Assembly: GCA_018292915.2 (NCBI GenBank)
Contig: JACVVK020000497.1
Location: forward strand, 230,001-294,000
DNA length: 64,000 nt
Origin: Batillaria attramentaria
Lineage: Eukaryota > Mollusca > Gastropoda > Batillariidae
Direction of reading: 5' to 3'
Both the position numbers and the translations under genes were made by a program. This document shows, piece by piece, positions 11,813 to 22,239 of this stretch (the stretch's first letter is position 1; every line of letters starts with the position of its first letter). The notes under the pieces are model-generated. The model made no database searches. It was given only the letters and a program-made list of their open reading frames with translations, and had not been told where the DNA came from.

Positions 11813-13084
11813 GTATTTTGTACAGAACGAACTAAACACGGAGTATCAGTCGTCGACGGAAAGTATCCACGGGCAGGTGGACAGAAAGAAGACACTGCGG
11901 AAAATAACCTTCCATAAATTGCTACCACTACAAAACGTCTCCTGGGATCGAAGGTGGGGAGGGATGGGGGTGGAGGTGGGACGGAAGATTTGGAAAGGGC
12001 GGGAGGGGGGAAGGGGGCGTCAAGAGAAGGTATGGGATACAAAGTAAGTCATTATTCGCTCATTGATCAGAACGAGATTCTGCATGAACATACGTTTCGT
12101 TTTTGGACACCACCCGAGCTAGACAGACGGTAAATGATTCTGTCATTAATCAGTCTCAGGAGAAGCGACACGAAAAAGGTGGAACATGTGCCAATATCTG
12201 ATAGCATTCTCCGTTACTCCCGAGCAAGGGACGGGCAGATGCAAATCCAGCCAGCCAGCAGGGAGAGAGAACTAGAGTGCGATTGTATCTGACTATCCCA
12301 GGATACCTACGCGTTAGAGCATTGCGATGTAAACTGCTCAACTCCGATTCTATCTGAAAAGATGTACTTTACTATTGAAATGGAACAGGCGTCTGATTCA
12401 CGGAAAGAGACCAGGCTAGTCCCACACTAAGCTGTAGTCTCAGAATCCCCCCCGCCCCCCAAAAAAAAAAAAAAAAAAAAATCTCGGCCAAACTTGTTCT
12501 TTGTATGACTGAATTTTGTTCCACGGATTAGTCGAACAAGTACTGCAAAACGGATAAGTCAAGTTTCCCTTATGTCAAACAAAGATTTCCTTTGATCTCT
12601 CTCTCTCTCTTTTTTTTTTTTACTTCGGATTTTATCACGTGAAACAAGAACTTCCGTTCATGCTCTAGTCTTCGTTTCTGCATCTCGTATTCATCCTTTA
12701 CTCTCAGCTTAGTCGGATACGAAGCTGTCTGGTTCGAAGCTGCCTGGTTCAAAATAGAGGAGATCGAGCCACTCAGTCTCATTTACCGCACTCCCGCACT
12801 TTCAAACATCTTCCTTTTAGGAGCATTAGTGGCCTAAAGGCTCCTCTTCACGCAGAATGGTCGAACCTTCAACAAAGTGTTCATACCTCAGCTTATGGAG
12901 AAATAAACGAAATATTTTCTGAAAATTAAACTACCACAGCAATAACATGATTTGTTTAAAGGAAGAAGAAAGTCTGCATTATTTCCAGACGAAAAACGTG
13001 TAGACCGAAAGAGAACAACAGTCACTCTATCATGGCAGATACGCAATAACGAAAAAGGGAAAATAAAGAACGGAAGATTGTCAT
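11813..13084. other. No recognised feature
   Basis: Contains G-rich sequence near 11950-12020, a C-then-A run near 12448-12480 and a short CT array at 12596-12610. No gene identified. Confidence 0.45.
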
Positions 13085-13305
13085 AGAGAGAAAAACAAAC
13101 GGACAAAAATCAGAGGAAAGCTGAATGAACAAAAAAACAAACAAACAAACAAAACGTACGTAGGATTTTTATGATTTTCAGACAAAAAAAAAAAAAAAAA
13201 AAAACAGACAAAAAGCAGAGAAAAACTGACCGGAAAAAAAAGAAAGAAAAAAAGTACGGATGATTTTCAGACAGAAAAACGGACAAAAAGGAGAGGTAAG
13301 CTGAC

Positions 13306-13345
<40 letters not shown>

Positions 13346-13560
13346 CGGATGATTTTCAGACAGAAAAACAAACGGACAAAAAGGAGAGGTAAGCTGACTG
13401 GAAGAGAGAGAGAGAGAGAGTGCGGATGATTTTCAGACAGAAAAACAAACGGACAAAAAGCACAGGAAAGCTGACTGAAAGAAGAGAAAAAAGAAAAAAA
13501 AAGGGCGGATGATTTTCAGAGAAACATGGACAAAAAAAAACCCAGAGGAAAACTGACTTC
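13085..13560. repeat. Purine-rich satellite array, period about 65-95 bp
   Basis: About six units share GATTTTCAGACAGAAAAAC, GGACAAAAAG, an AGAGG segment and AGCTGACTGGAAG, followed by an (AG)n or A-rich spacer of variable length. Unit starts lie near 13085, 13170, 13262, 13348, 13428 and 13509. Length variation comes mainly from the AG spacers. Confidence 0.8.
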
Positions 13561-13748
13561 TGCGTATACTCCATCACCTGTCATTTTAAGCTTCTTGTGT
13601 ATCTTGCACGCACATCAGACGTTCATGGGGCGTGTGAAGGTAAAGAAACATTCACATGAAACCAGACTGAGACTGCCGACAGTAACGTCGTTTCACATCA
13701 GGAAGCCGCTCAGTCTTCTTGCGTAAGAAGCCAATCATCAAAGGAATC
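13561..13748. other. No recognised feature
   Basis: Short unrecognised stretch between two repeat blocks. Confidence 0.4.
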
Positions 13749-14086
13749 TAGAGACATATCTTTCTCTCACCGCACCGTGCGTAGAAGCACACAACATGCG
13801 ATCGAATCAAAGAGAACTTGGCCTTTTTATGTTTTGTAGGATATATATATGGCTTTTCTTCATAGTCTGAATGATGCACTAAGTGGGTGGGTGGGTGTTT
13901 GGGAGTTTAACGTCATCTTCTAGAGACATATCTTTCTCTCACCACAATGTGCGCAGAAACACACAAATGTGATCGAATCAAAGAGAATTTAACCTTTTTA
14001 CGTTTTGTAGATTATGTATATAATTACGGCCTTTCGTCACAGTCTAAGTGGGTGGGTTGGTGTTTGGGAGTTTAACGTCCTTTTCC
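13749..14086. repeat. Two-unit tandem duplication including SINE A tails
   Basis: Units at 13749-13918 and 13919-14086 share TAGAGACATATCTTTCTCTC at their starts, GATCGAATCAAAGAGAA in the middle, and a minus-strand SINE A tail (GTGGGTG...GTTTGGGAGTTTAACGTC) at their ends. The SINE tail was therefore present when the segment duplicated. Confidence 0.75.
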
Positions 14087-14566
14087 ACAACGTACAGGTG
14101 ATCTCAAAAGCGGAGCAACCCACTTCACGGGTGCGACTTTGGGGGTGCTTCCCTTAGTATGACACGTCGTATGATGTGGATGATTACACGGCCGGCACCG
14201 CAGGTGCCGTATTTCCCGGGCCTGGTTAATGCCGGGATATTTATGACAGGAAGCGTGGAATGCGGCCCTGTCCCGCAGTCCCAAACCACATGGACCTCCA
14301 TAGCATCATCTTACTATCATCCTCATCTCCATCATCATGCACAATAAAAATTGTCCCGGCTTCCGAGTCCTCCGTGGGTTCCACCCATGACCTGGGAGGA
14401 ACACCACTGGAGCTGGCAAAGAGTTGGGACAGCAAAAAAAAAAAAAAAAAAAGCCAGTACGAGGGAAAAGCCAGCACAAACATGTCGTCTTCAGCCGGGA
14501 TTCGAACTCACGACCCGCGGCTTGAAAGTCAAACGCTCTACCATTCGGACATTCCGGCTCCCCTAA
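14045..14566 (-). mobile_element. SINE A copy split by about 370 bp of inserted sequence
   Basis: The tRNA-like head lies at about 14485-14566 and the tail at about 14045-14115, both minus strand. Between them is sequence foreign to other SINE A copies, including repeat E at 14345-14430 and an A run at 14435-14452. Either another element inserted here or this is a longer composite subfamily. Confidence 0.7.
14345..14430 (-). repeat. Repeat family E, copy 1
   Basis: On the minus strand, TTGCCAGCTCC, GTGGTGTTCCTCCCAG and CGGAAGC blocks match 28765-28855 on the plus strand at roughly 80 percent by eye. Only two copies occur in the window. Confidence 0.55.
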
Positions 14567-14625
14567 ATCATGCACTGACAGACGGTAAGCTAAGTTACAA
14601 CACATACTGAAGCACTGATTTTTTT

Positions 14626-14656
<31 letters not shown>

Positions 14657-15545
14657 TTTATTTAATTATTATTATTTTTATTTTATTTTATTTTATTTTA
14701 TTATTATGTTTATTTATTTATTTATTTTTTATTTTTTTTTTTTGGGGGGGGGGGGGGGGCAGGAAGGGCACCCAAACGAGACAGCCACGTCATCCATCCG
14801 ACATTCCCAGGCTCCACAGCCAACCTTGTTTTTCATCACTTGTGCTTGTGAGCGCACTTTTTTCACATTATTTCTCAAAAAGAGAGTTTGTTGTTGTAAT
14901 ACCACAAATGAACTGGGTAAGCTCCTCGCGTGAAAGCATCTTCAAGAGCGCGTTATGATGATTTTCGGGTTTACTTTCTTTCAAGATGTGCTTACTCCGG
15001 CACTACATAGTACTGTCTACCCACCCGGATACGTTCCGGATTTAGAAAAAGTCCATCCTGCAGTTTGTGGAGTTTTAAATGCAAAACACTGACGTTGTCT
15101 GGCCGTGTAAACATATAAAAATTTAACATTTTACAAAACAAAACAAAAAACTAAAATGGCCACTGTTAATCTTTTCATGTACTCCCTTCAAAGACACTAC
15201 TATCAACAAAGACGTCAAAATGAAGAGTTTAAAACTTTAAAAATTGACACTCGTCACTCACGCACATGGTTCAAGCTGTGTCTTTGACTGACAGGGAATA
15301 CTGGAAACCGACAACAAACTGCTGTGGCGGGGCATCTCAAGGCATGTTGCTGCCGCCTCCTGACATTGATAAATGCTCGTCTCAGACACAGCTCACCTGC
15401 CCGTCTTATCACTACATTCACGCAACAAGAATGCCTTCCAGAATCATTCGCAGCCAGAACTACTGGTGAACCCGACTGGAATGAGAAACTCTGGATGTCT
15501 GATACTGGTGAGATTTCTGTATCCTTCAGCGGTACCGTACTTTGG
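14567..15545. other. AT-rich low complexity then unrecognised
   Basis: 14618-14742 is TTTA/TTTTA-type simple sequence ending in a G run (14743-14759). From 14760 to 15545 nothing is recognised. Confidence 0.6.
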
Positions 15546-15550
15546 GCAGT

Positions 15551-15902
15551 CTTTAGCATATCTGTTGGTGAACGTTACTGTCTGTTCGGAACTGGGGAGC
15601 AAGGTTGGTCGAATGGTAAAGCGTTGGACTTCTAATGCTCGGGTCGTGAGTTCGTATCCCGTCTGGGGCCAAATATTTGTGCTGGCTCTTTCATCGTTGC
15701 CCCTTCTTTGATATCACCCGTATGTGGTGGAAACCCCAACCCCCTCCCCCACCCTCTGTTCGGAACTACCTACGTGGCAGCCATAGGTTGATCGTGGAAA
15801 ACCGCTACAGAAAACCTTATTAAACGGAATAGAAACGAGCTCCAAAGACGCTTAGAAGACATCAGACGAACCAAAATAATAATTCCCGAAGTTCTGGCAG
15901 GG
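15551..15902. repeat. Tandem duplication unit 1 (carries a plus-strand SINE A)
   Basis: Apart from the SINE, this matches 15903-16264. Shared blocks are TTTAG..TA.CTGTTGGTGA, CTGTCTG, GTGG..AA.CGC, CTTATTAAACGGAATAG, GAAGAC and AATAATTCCCGAAGTTCTGG. The parent unit was about 180 bp. Confidence 0.75.
15594..15754 (+). mobile_element. SINE A copy with 13-bp target-site duplication
   Basis: TCTGTTCGGAACT flanks the element at 15581-15593 and 15755-15767. The head reads GGAGCAAGGTTGGTCGAATGG and the body ends soon after GTGGTGGAAA, with the GGACGTTAAAC part replaced by C-rich sequence. Confidence 0.92.
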
Positions 15903-16264
15903 TTTAGAATACCTGTTGGTGAGCGTTTCTGTCTGCTCAGGACTACATATGTTGCAGCCTTGGGGTGGTCGTGGATAATCGCGGTAACAAACCTTATTAA
16001 ACGGAATAGCAAATAAGCCCAAAACACGGGTGGGTGGGTGGGTGTTTGGGGGGGTTAACGTCCTTTTCCACCACATACGGGAGATATCAAAGACGGGGCA
16101 ACGATGAAGAAGTCAGCACAAATATTTGGCGCCAACCGGGATAGGAACTCACGACCCGAGCATTAGCAGTCCAACGCTCTACCATTCGACCACCCCGGCT
16201 CCCCGCCCAAAACACGCTTGGAAGACAACAGACAAAACAAATTAATAATTCCCGAAGTTCTGGC
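15903..16264. repeat. Tandem duplication unit 2 (carries a minus-strand SINE A)
   Basis: Second copy of the unit at 15551-15902. Its SINE A insertion lies at a different point and in the opposite orientation. Confidence 0.75.
16029..16204 (-). mobile_element. SINE A copy with 12-bp target-site duplication
   Basis: GCCCAAAACACG is repeated exactly at 16017-16028 and 16205-16216. The minus strand carries the full head, body and GTTAAC-type tail with (CACC)n at the end. Confidence 0.92.
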
Positions 16265-16339
16265 TAAGAAACCTTCATCAGGGGGACGAGCAAACAACTT
16301 CACGGACATAGCTACTTCTCTATCTGTCTGTTTGTATGC

Positions 16340-16505
16340 CATAGTGCTGCGTCAGCCATTTTTTCCTGCGTGCATGGTGCTTGGCTGTTTTCCATTCCAC
16401 GTCAGTGGAATCTTTATCGTGCATTTCTTGATATTGTGCGTGCGTATATACACGAAGGCGATACGGGCACCGTGAATGAGTCTGCACGTGAATCTGACTC
16501 TAAAA
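16340..16505 (-). mobile_element. Repeat family H, copy 1 (SINE-like body)
   Basis: The minus strand shares GTGCAGACT, TTCACGGTGCC, AATATCAAG and GATTCCAC-type blocks with 42040-42115. The tRNA-like head visible in the 41.9 kb copy is not evident here. Confidence 0.5.
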
Positions 16506-16587
16506 ATCCCGCCGTTCCTGCCCACCGGAGATTGAAACCTATCGCTCAGGGCCTGTAGCGGACGCCGGTACTTGCCCTGTCAGTAGC

Positions 16588-16702
16588 AATCCCGGCGTGG
16601 GCCAAATATTTGTACTGGCCTTTTATCTCGTGCCCCGTCTTTGATATCACCCCTACGTGGTGGAAAAGGACGTTAAACTACCAAACCTCCCCTCCCCCCC
16701 CC
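16588..16702 (+). mobile_element. SINE A copy, 5'-truncated
   Basis: Starts at the end of the head (AATCCCGGCGTGGGCCAAAT) and runs through the body to GGACGTTAAACTACCAAAC and a C run. Confidence 0.82.
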
Positions 16703-16970
16703 CCCCATCCCCTGTCAGTATCAGCTCTCGTTCCCTGCTGCGTCACAACAAAACATTTAGCAATCGTTTCTTCAGCGTTGCCTGTCAAAGCAGGCCTCCT
16801 ACGGTCTTTTATATCATCTCTTGACAAACCCATTTCTCATCTTCTTTCTTGTCTTCCTCTCATTGTCAGCGAGCGTCGAGGTGTAAACACTACTAACGAT
16901 CTTTATCGGCCGTATCCTTTGGCGTAGTTGAAACGTTTTACCAGCTCAACGTTTCCTTGGCACACTGTAT

Positions 16971-16992
16971 CCACAGACGTATACGTCTGTGG
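16971..16992. repeat. Perfect 22-bp palindrome
   Basis: CCACAGACGTA followed at once by its exact reverse complement, with no loop. The flanks are not symmetric. Confidence 0.95.
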
Positions 16993-17028
16993 CTGTATCC
17001 CGTAGACGAAGTTCAACGCTTAAAGGGG

Positions 17029-17225
17029 CTAAAGCTACCACGTTCACGCTCACGGATCGTTCTGAGCTGTTTTCGTGGTATCTATCATCACACCACCTGT
17101 ACATCTGGACAGTGACAGTGTCTGTAGTGCTGGCACTGAGCCAACAGAACCGTACTCGGCGACCACACTCTACTGAGCGATCCAGTAGTGTAACAACAGT
17201 CGTAGAACTTAAATGTTGGACCGCG
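17029..17225 (+). repeat. Repeat family C, copy 1
   Basis: GATCGTTCTGAGCTGTTTTC, ATCATCACACCAC, GACAGTGACAGTGTCTGTA, CTGGCACTGAGCCAACAGAA, and CAGTAGTGTAACAACAGTCG match 61066-61262 (plus) and 36268-36400 (minus). Confidence 0.75.
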
Positions 17226-17944
17226 ATGGTACCATTAGCCCAGTTAACATTCTTTTTTCCACTCCATAGTTTTAACTCATTCCATCCAAGCTACTACTAT
17301 ATACAGTCGTAACAGTTTGTTCGTATTTTACCTCCCTTTCCAATATGTCTGCTGTCAGGGTGTTTTGTTGTTGTTGTTGTTGTTTTTTTCGGCAACTAGG
17401 CGAAGGTGATGTCAAGGATGGTTTTGTATCTGTATATCTGATTGATGCTGGGAGATCATTCCAACAAGTCGGACGCTGGTATGACAACCTAGAATAGACT
17501 GTAACGCGATGTTCTTTATCCTAGTTTCATTGCCATGCAGTGAGTGTGCTTCTTACAACGCCCCATCTGTCAGACAACAAACGATGTCTGTGGGAGCTGA
17601 TGCAAGCAGGTGATGACAACCTAACCTTGCCTACAATGTTCTGAAGGAGCCGGGGTGGCAGTCTCAGTATGAAGAGGCCTGACTGGCGAGAATGCTTACG
17701 TTGTTTACGTTGTATGAATGATGGAAAACTGAGACATGCTTATTGAGTGTAAAGTGTAGACACAGTGTATGCACTAACTGAACGCCCCCCTCAGAGGTTT
17801 GATTGTATGATAGCGTCTGACGGCTTCAGCAGTTTGATTATCCGATAAATGTGTGATAAAGATGATGTAAAGTAAAAGCTTTTACGGTTCGAGTGTTTTA
17901 GCGTGTGCAATGCTGAATTTTGATCACTTGATAAAGTTTGGATA
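17226..17944. other. Unrecognised, with a SINE A 5' scrap
   Basis: A (TTG)n run lies at 17368-17386. GGAGCCGGGGTGGCAG at 17647-17662 matches only the first bases of SINE A. Nothing else is named. Confidence 0.45.
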
Positions 17945-18350
17945 CTTGTACTGTTCCGTCGTTTCACGGGAGCCGGGACAGCTAGTCGAGCGGAAGAGCG
18001 TTGGTCTTTCAATGCTACGGTCGTGAGTTCGAATCCCGGTTGGGACCAAGTGTGCTTGTACTGTTCCATCGTTTCACGGGAGCCGGGGGCAGCCGAGCGG
18101 AAGAGCGTTGGTCTTTCAATGCTCGGGTCGTGAGTTCGAATCCCGGTTGGGACCAAGTATGCTTGTACTGTTCCATCGTTTCACGGGAGCCGGGGGCAGC
18201 CGAGCGGAAGAGCGTTGGTCTTTCAATGCTAAGGTCGTGAGATCGAATCCCGGTTGGAGCCAAATATTTGTACCGACTTTTTTCTCTTCACCCCGTCTTT
18301 AATACATGTACCACCCTTGGGAGAAGGACGTTAAACCCTCAAACACCCAC
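17945..18350 (+). mobile_element. SINE A with three tandem tRNA-like heads
   Basis: The 107-110 bp unit (flank CTTGTACTGTTCC.TCGTTTCAC plus head GGGAGCCGGG...GAATCCCGGTTGGGACCAAG) starts at 17945, 18055 and 18162. Only the third head continues into the body and the GGACGTTAAACCCTC tail. The anticodon-region variant is CTTTCAATGCT in all three. The units are nearly identical, implying recent amplification. Confidence 0.85.
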
Positions 18351-18934
18351 CCATCCACTTAATAGCCGACTCTGTTGTTAGGTTGTTCGAAAAGAACAAG
18401 TTTGAGCAATTCTATTGTTTGATTGTATGATACACCTTCCTCGCTGTTACTGTTGGTTTGCCAGATCGACGACCAGGTAGAAGCGGCAGGTTGTACAGTT
18501 AATGAGGGAGGCTGTGCAATGTCGGGGAAAGTAGCACAGACGTGTGTGTATGTGCGTGCGTGCGTGCGTGCACTCTATTGCTTTGCTTACTTTGCTTGCT
18601 GCCTCCGGCATCTCCCAAACTTATAACAAACATGCACCGACGTTGAACCGCATACAGACTTCTTTGACCAAGGTGTCGGCCAAGTCAAAACACTGCAGGT
18701 GATAACACCCACATAGCGTTTGGCCGACGACAGACATTGCTACACAATTATGTTTCCCGTGCAATTTTACCTGCCACGAAACCTACAGAGATTTACAGGT
18801 GTTCGCTGTGAGTCACTTGCTGAAATTCGTTCAGACGAGTGGCCAGAGTATGCAAAATAGCCAGTGCGAACCGAGAAGACGAGGTTTCTGAGGCACGACC
18901 ATGGACCCCTTTGGAAGGAGAATTTTAGCCACTC

Positions 18935-18935
<1 letters not shown>
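18351..18935. other. No recognised feature
   Basis: Contains a short (TGCG)n run at about 18554-18572 and otherwise nothing identifiable. Confidence 0.45.
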
Positions 18936-18991
<56 letters not shown>

Positions 18992-19017
18992 GTGAGTGAG
19001 AGAGAGAGAGAGAGAGA
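18936..19017. repeat. Compound microsatellite (GT)n(GA)n
   Basis: GT repeats to about 18953, then GA to 19017, interrupted by GTGA units. Confidence 0.92.
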
Positions 19018-20139
19018 AGAAAAAAGATTTGCTCTGTTTGGCATTGTCAGTCATTCTCAGCGGAGCAGATGAATTTTTGGGGGGCTCTTGTGAATGACTG
19101 GATATTCGGAGCTTTCCGGAGAGGCTATGGCAAAAAGTTCAACAGTGTGTGTGTTTGGGAGGGGGGTGGCGGGGGAGGGGGGGGGGCGGGTGGGACGGGA
19201 TCTAGCATCTGAACGCTTCTTGGTGATGTCGTCACTGTTGATCAGTATGAAGAGAGACGAGGACTGCAGAGATGCATGGAGAAAGACTAAGATGTAAACT
19301 TGACTAAGCTGAGACTGAAACATTAGTGCGGGATGCATACACAAAGACTAGGTGAATCGTTGTTACTGTTACAGGGACAAAATGCTGATAATAATCCCGA
19401 TATAATGTCTGAGACTAGAGTTTCAGACTAGTCCAGTCTCTTTTCATGCTTCAGACCCCAGTGCTCCAATTCACTCCGTACGCTTCAGCCACCTGGGGCC
19501 CAGTGCATTTTGCTTATACACTTTGCTTACACTTTCTGAACCACAAATAAACGTGGGTGGAGCAAAGACATCAAGGCCTCTTCAAGTTTGGTTTTGCCCT
19601 GCCCTCGTCTCTTGTTGTTGTTTTTTGTTGTTGTTGTTGTTGTTTTCCCGCTGTATGTATGAGCTGTGTGAAGAATTTTACGGGTTTAGTGTCAAAATCA
19701 CGTCTACCGTCATTTACAAAAAAGAGGCGTAAGTGCCGTGGATTTAATATGCGTGTAGGCCCTTTTTGTCCACATGATTGTAGATTTGCGGGTGCTGTCT
19801 GTCTGACTTTCCGGCGTTGCAGTCTGTTAGGTCACGTTGACATAAAGTTCATCTGCTCACCTGGCAAAAAAAGACCCCAAAGCCTGTTGGTTACAGGAAC
19901 TCGTAAATCACACGTGTTTTACAAGGCCTCTGCTTTTCCATTCAGCCTCGACTTGCAGCGTTTTTAAAGTCTCATTTAATGCCTTCATTTCCCCTGGGAG
20001 TTTTCACTGCCTCTTTTAATATGCTGCGCAGTTCAACGCGCATTGTCATGAGCGTCACCAGGTAATTGGAGAGACAAGATTTGTTTCTTCAGAGCAGCTA
20101 TTTCCTGTACAATTATGCATGAGTGCGTGTCACAGCCTG
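19018..20139. other. No recognised feature
   Basis: A G-rich block lies at 19157-19190 and a (TTG)n run at 19613-19645. The 136-codon frame at 19557-19967 crosses the TTG run and has no domain. Confidence 0.45.
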
Positions 20140-20305
20140 GAGAGAGAGAGAGAGAGAGAGAGAGAACATGAATAGGCTTACCTCCGACACCAGTGCACGC
20201 AAAAATCTGTGTCCCCCCCCCCCCCTTTTTTTTTTCTTTTTTCTTTGCCCCGACTTTTCCATCATTCTTACGTGATGGAAAAGGACGTTAAAACCTCCAA
20301 ACGAG
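20140..20305 (+). repeat. (AG)n array and SINE A 3' fragment
   Basis: AG repeats lie at 20140-20165 and a C-then-T run at 20212-20235. TTGCCCCGACTTTTCC...GTGATGGAAAAGGACGTTAAA at 20246-20300 is the SINE A tail. Confidence 0.7.
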
Positions 20306-20572
20306 CAGCACCTACAATTTTTCACCAAGTTTACTGTCTTGCAAATCTCATTACCCTGCAAACCTGTTTTGTCTCAGTCGTAAATTCCTGATTGCAACAG
20401 CTAGATACAGTAACGTTTGTGCGGCTTGCCAAGGAACGTTCAACACTGCTGCTCCAGTTTTGTGTAAGGTGAAAGAACGGTTCGTTGGCGAGCTTTTCGC
20501 GGGTTTAAAGGCACTATTTCTACCATTTTTAGGCTAAAATGTCGTTCTGAGCTAGTTTGGTGATGTCATTCA

Positions 20573-20632
20573 AGCTCTCGACCCGAACATTGAAAGTCCG
20601 ACGCTCTATTAGCTTGACTATCCCGGTGTAAT
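20573..20632 (-). mobile_element. SINE A head fragment
   Basis: The minus strand shows a degraded tRNA-like head (GGTCGAGAG and the CGGACTTTCAATGTTCGGGTC region). Body and tail are missing. Confidence 0.6.
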
Positions 20633-21210
20633 CAGCTCACAACTCAGCCCAAATAATCCAACTCAAAACTGAGGTGGCCTGCGTGCTGCGCATCATGCAC
20701 CAGAGAGTATGTGATTTTATTTTTCGCCGGGCTCCGTTCCGAACTGTGATACTCGAGGTGCACTTCACAGCATCAGTTATTCCGGGGCACTTCTAGCTTA
20801 GAACTGGATGAAGCTGCAATGTCCCGGGGCGCTTTATGCGTACGTGCGATGTTCCTGGGTCAATGCAGTTTAGGCTGGAAGTGCCCCAGGGTCAATCGTG
20901 CTGGAGAGTTCACCTGGCGTGTTACATCCTGCCCCTCTGGTAAAATCACAGATGTTTGCAACGGTCTGTTTGCCCTTCGTGCTATTCTACGCGATGAAAA
21001 TTGTTATATTAAATTAGTACAGGGGCTGACAAACGACGCTTCCAGGTGTGTACGTGGGTACGTCAAATAGACGCCTAATTATTCAAGTGCAAAATACTAT
21101 ACTACTGTACTCCTGCCAATTCAAATCAAGTAAAACAAACAAACAAACAAACAAACAAAACTGTCTCTTAAATGCCCTTGCAAAACTCGCAATTTTACTT
21201 GAAATCTTCA
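20633..21210. other. Unrecognised, with imperfect inverted repeat
   Basis: GGGGCACTTCTAGCTTAGAACT (near 20782) and its imperfect reverse complement (near 20868-20890) face each other across about 65 bases. (AAAC)n lies at 21135-21160. An 83-codon cysteine-containing frame at 20819-21070 has no recognisable family. Confidence 0.4.
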
Positions 21211-21324
21211 GATCACTAGGAACCACTTCAAGCCACTACTACGTAAGCTGCTGCGATATTGGGCCTAGCGGGGAAGTCCCACGCCTTGCGAAATAGTGGC
21301 TTGAAGTGGCTCCTACTGGTGTGC
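21211..21324 (-). mobile_element. Palindromic MITE, copy 2
   Basis: The arms AGGAACCACTTCAAGCCACT and AGTGGCTTGAAGTGGCTCCT are near-perfect inverted repeats around a middle that matches the reverse complement of the copy at 6084-6195. The arms are better conserved here than in copy 1. Confidence 0.8.
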
Positions 21325-21926
21325 AGCGGCTTATTCTTTTTAATAAGTCTTATCATTATAATAGTGGGCAGGGGTAGTCGGGTTCCAGCTTTTAAAAGAA
21401 AAATAATTTATCCCAAAAGAGATTTTTTTTTTAATGTTTGAACTTCAACCAGAAAACTGACGGTACGTTCCCTCTACACATTTCCAGCACTAACGAGAAC
21501 ATTGCTTACATGAATATTCTTTAAATACTTTTTAAAGACACTAATCCAAAAGGAGCAACCACAAAAAGTTTGATCTTTTCAATCCTTTCACGGATTGGAG
21601 AAAAAAAATCTTGTTTTCAACATCTTCGCGTCCACACTACTATAAATGCTAGGTGAGCGTACTCGTGCTAGATAAACGGAGCTTTGAAGTTTAAAGCCCA
21701 GCGACTATTTTCGGCCGGCAAAAATTTATTTCACTTTTTATGTCCCAGTTTCAGGTTCCCCTCTTCCGCTGGGACCAGATACCAGCGTCAGTCGGTTTAT
21801 TCCTCTGGTCTATCTTTAGGTTCGGCGGTCTGTGTTTATCAGATATATACCGTATGGCCCTTGTGAGTTCAGAACGATCAAACAGTTATTTCTTTTTCCC
21901 TCAACTTGGTTTGACTCAAGGCTTTC
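21325..21926. other. No recognised feature
   Basis: Unremarkable mixed sequence. Confidence 0.4.
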
Positions 21927-21939
21927 CTTGTGTTCTTGC

Positions 21940-22124
21940 GAGAGCCGGGATAGCCAAATGGTAGAGAGTCGGACTCTCAATGCTCGGGTCGTGAGTTCGA
22001 ATCCCGGCTGGGGCCAAATAATTTTATTTGTGATGGCCTTTTTCTCGTTGCCCCGTCTTTGATATCATCCTTACATCGTGGAAAAGGACGTTAAACTCCT
22101 AACATCCCCCCCTCTCTCTCTCCG
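21940..22124 (+). mobile_element. SINE A copy with 13-bp target-site duplication
   Basis: CTTGTGTTCTTGC is exact at 21927-21939 and 22125-22137. The head carries CGGACTCTCAATGCTCGGG, then CCAAATAATTTT, the CTCGTTGCCCCGTCTTTGAT body and GGACGTTAAACTCC. Confidence 0.93.
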
Positions 22125-22239
22125 CTTGTGTTCTTGCTTTTCTTACACTTGCGGTTTTGACCTGGGCAACGGTATGCGTGTCCAGTTTTAAGGGATTGAA
22201 CTGAGTTGCAGAGTAGAGGCATTCAGAGAGGCAGCGGCC

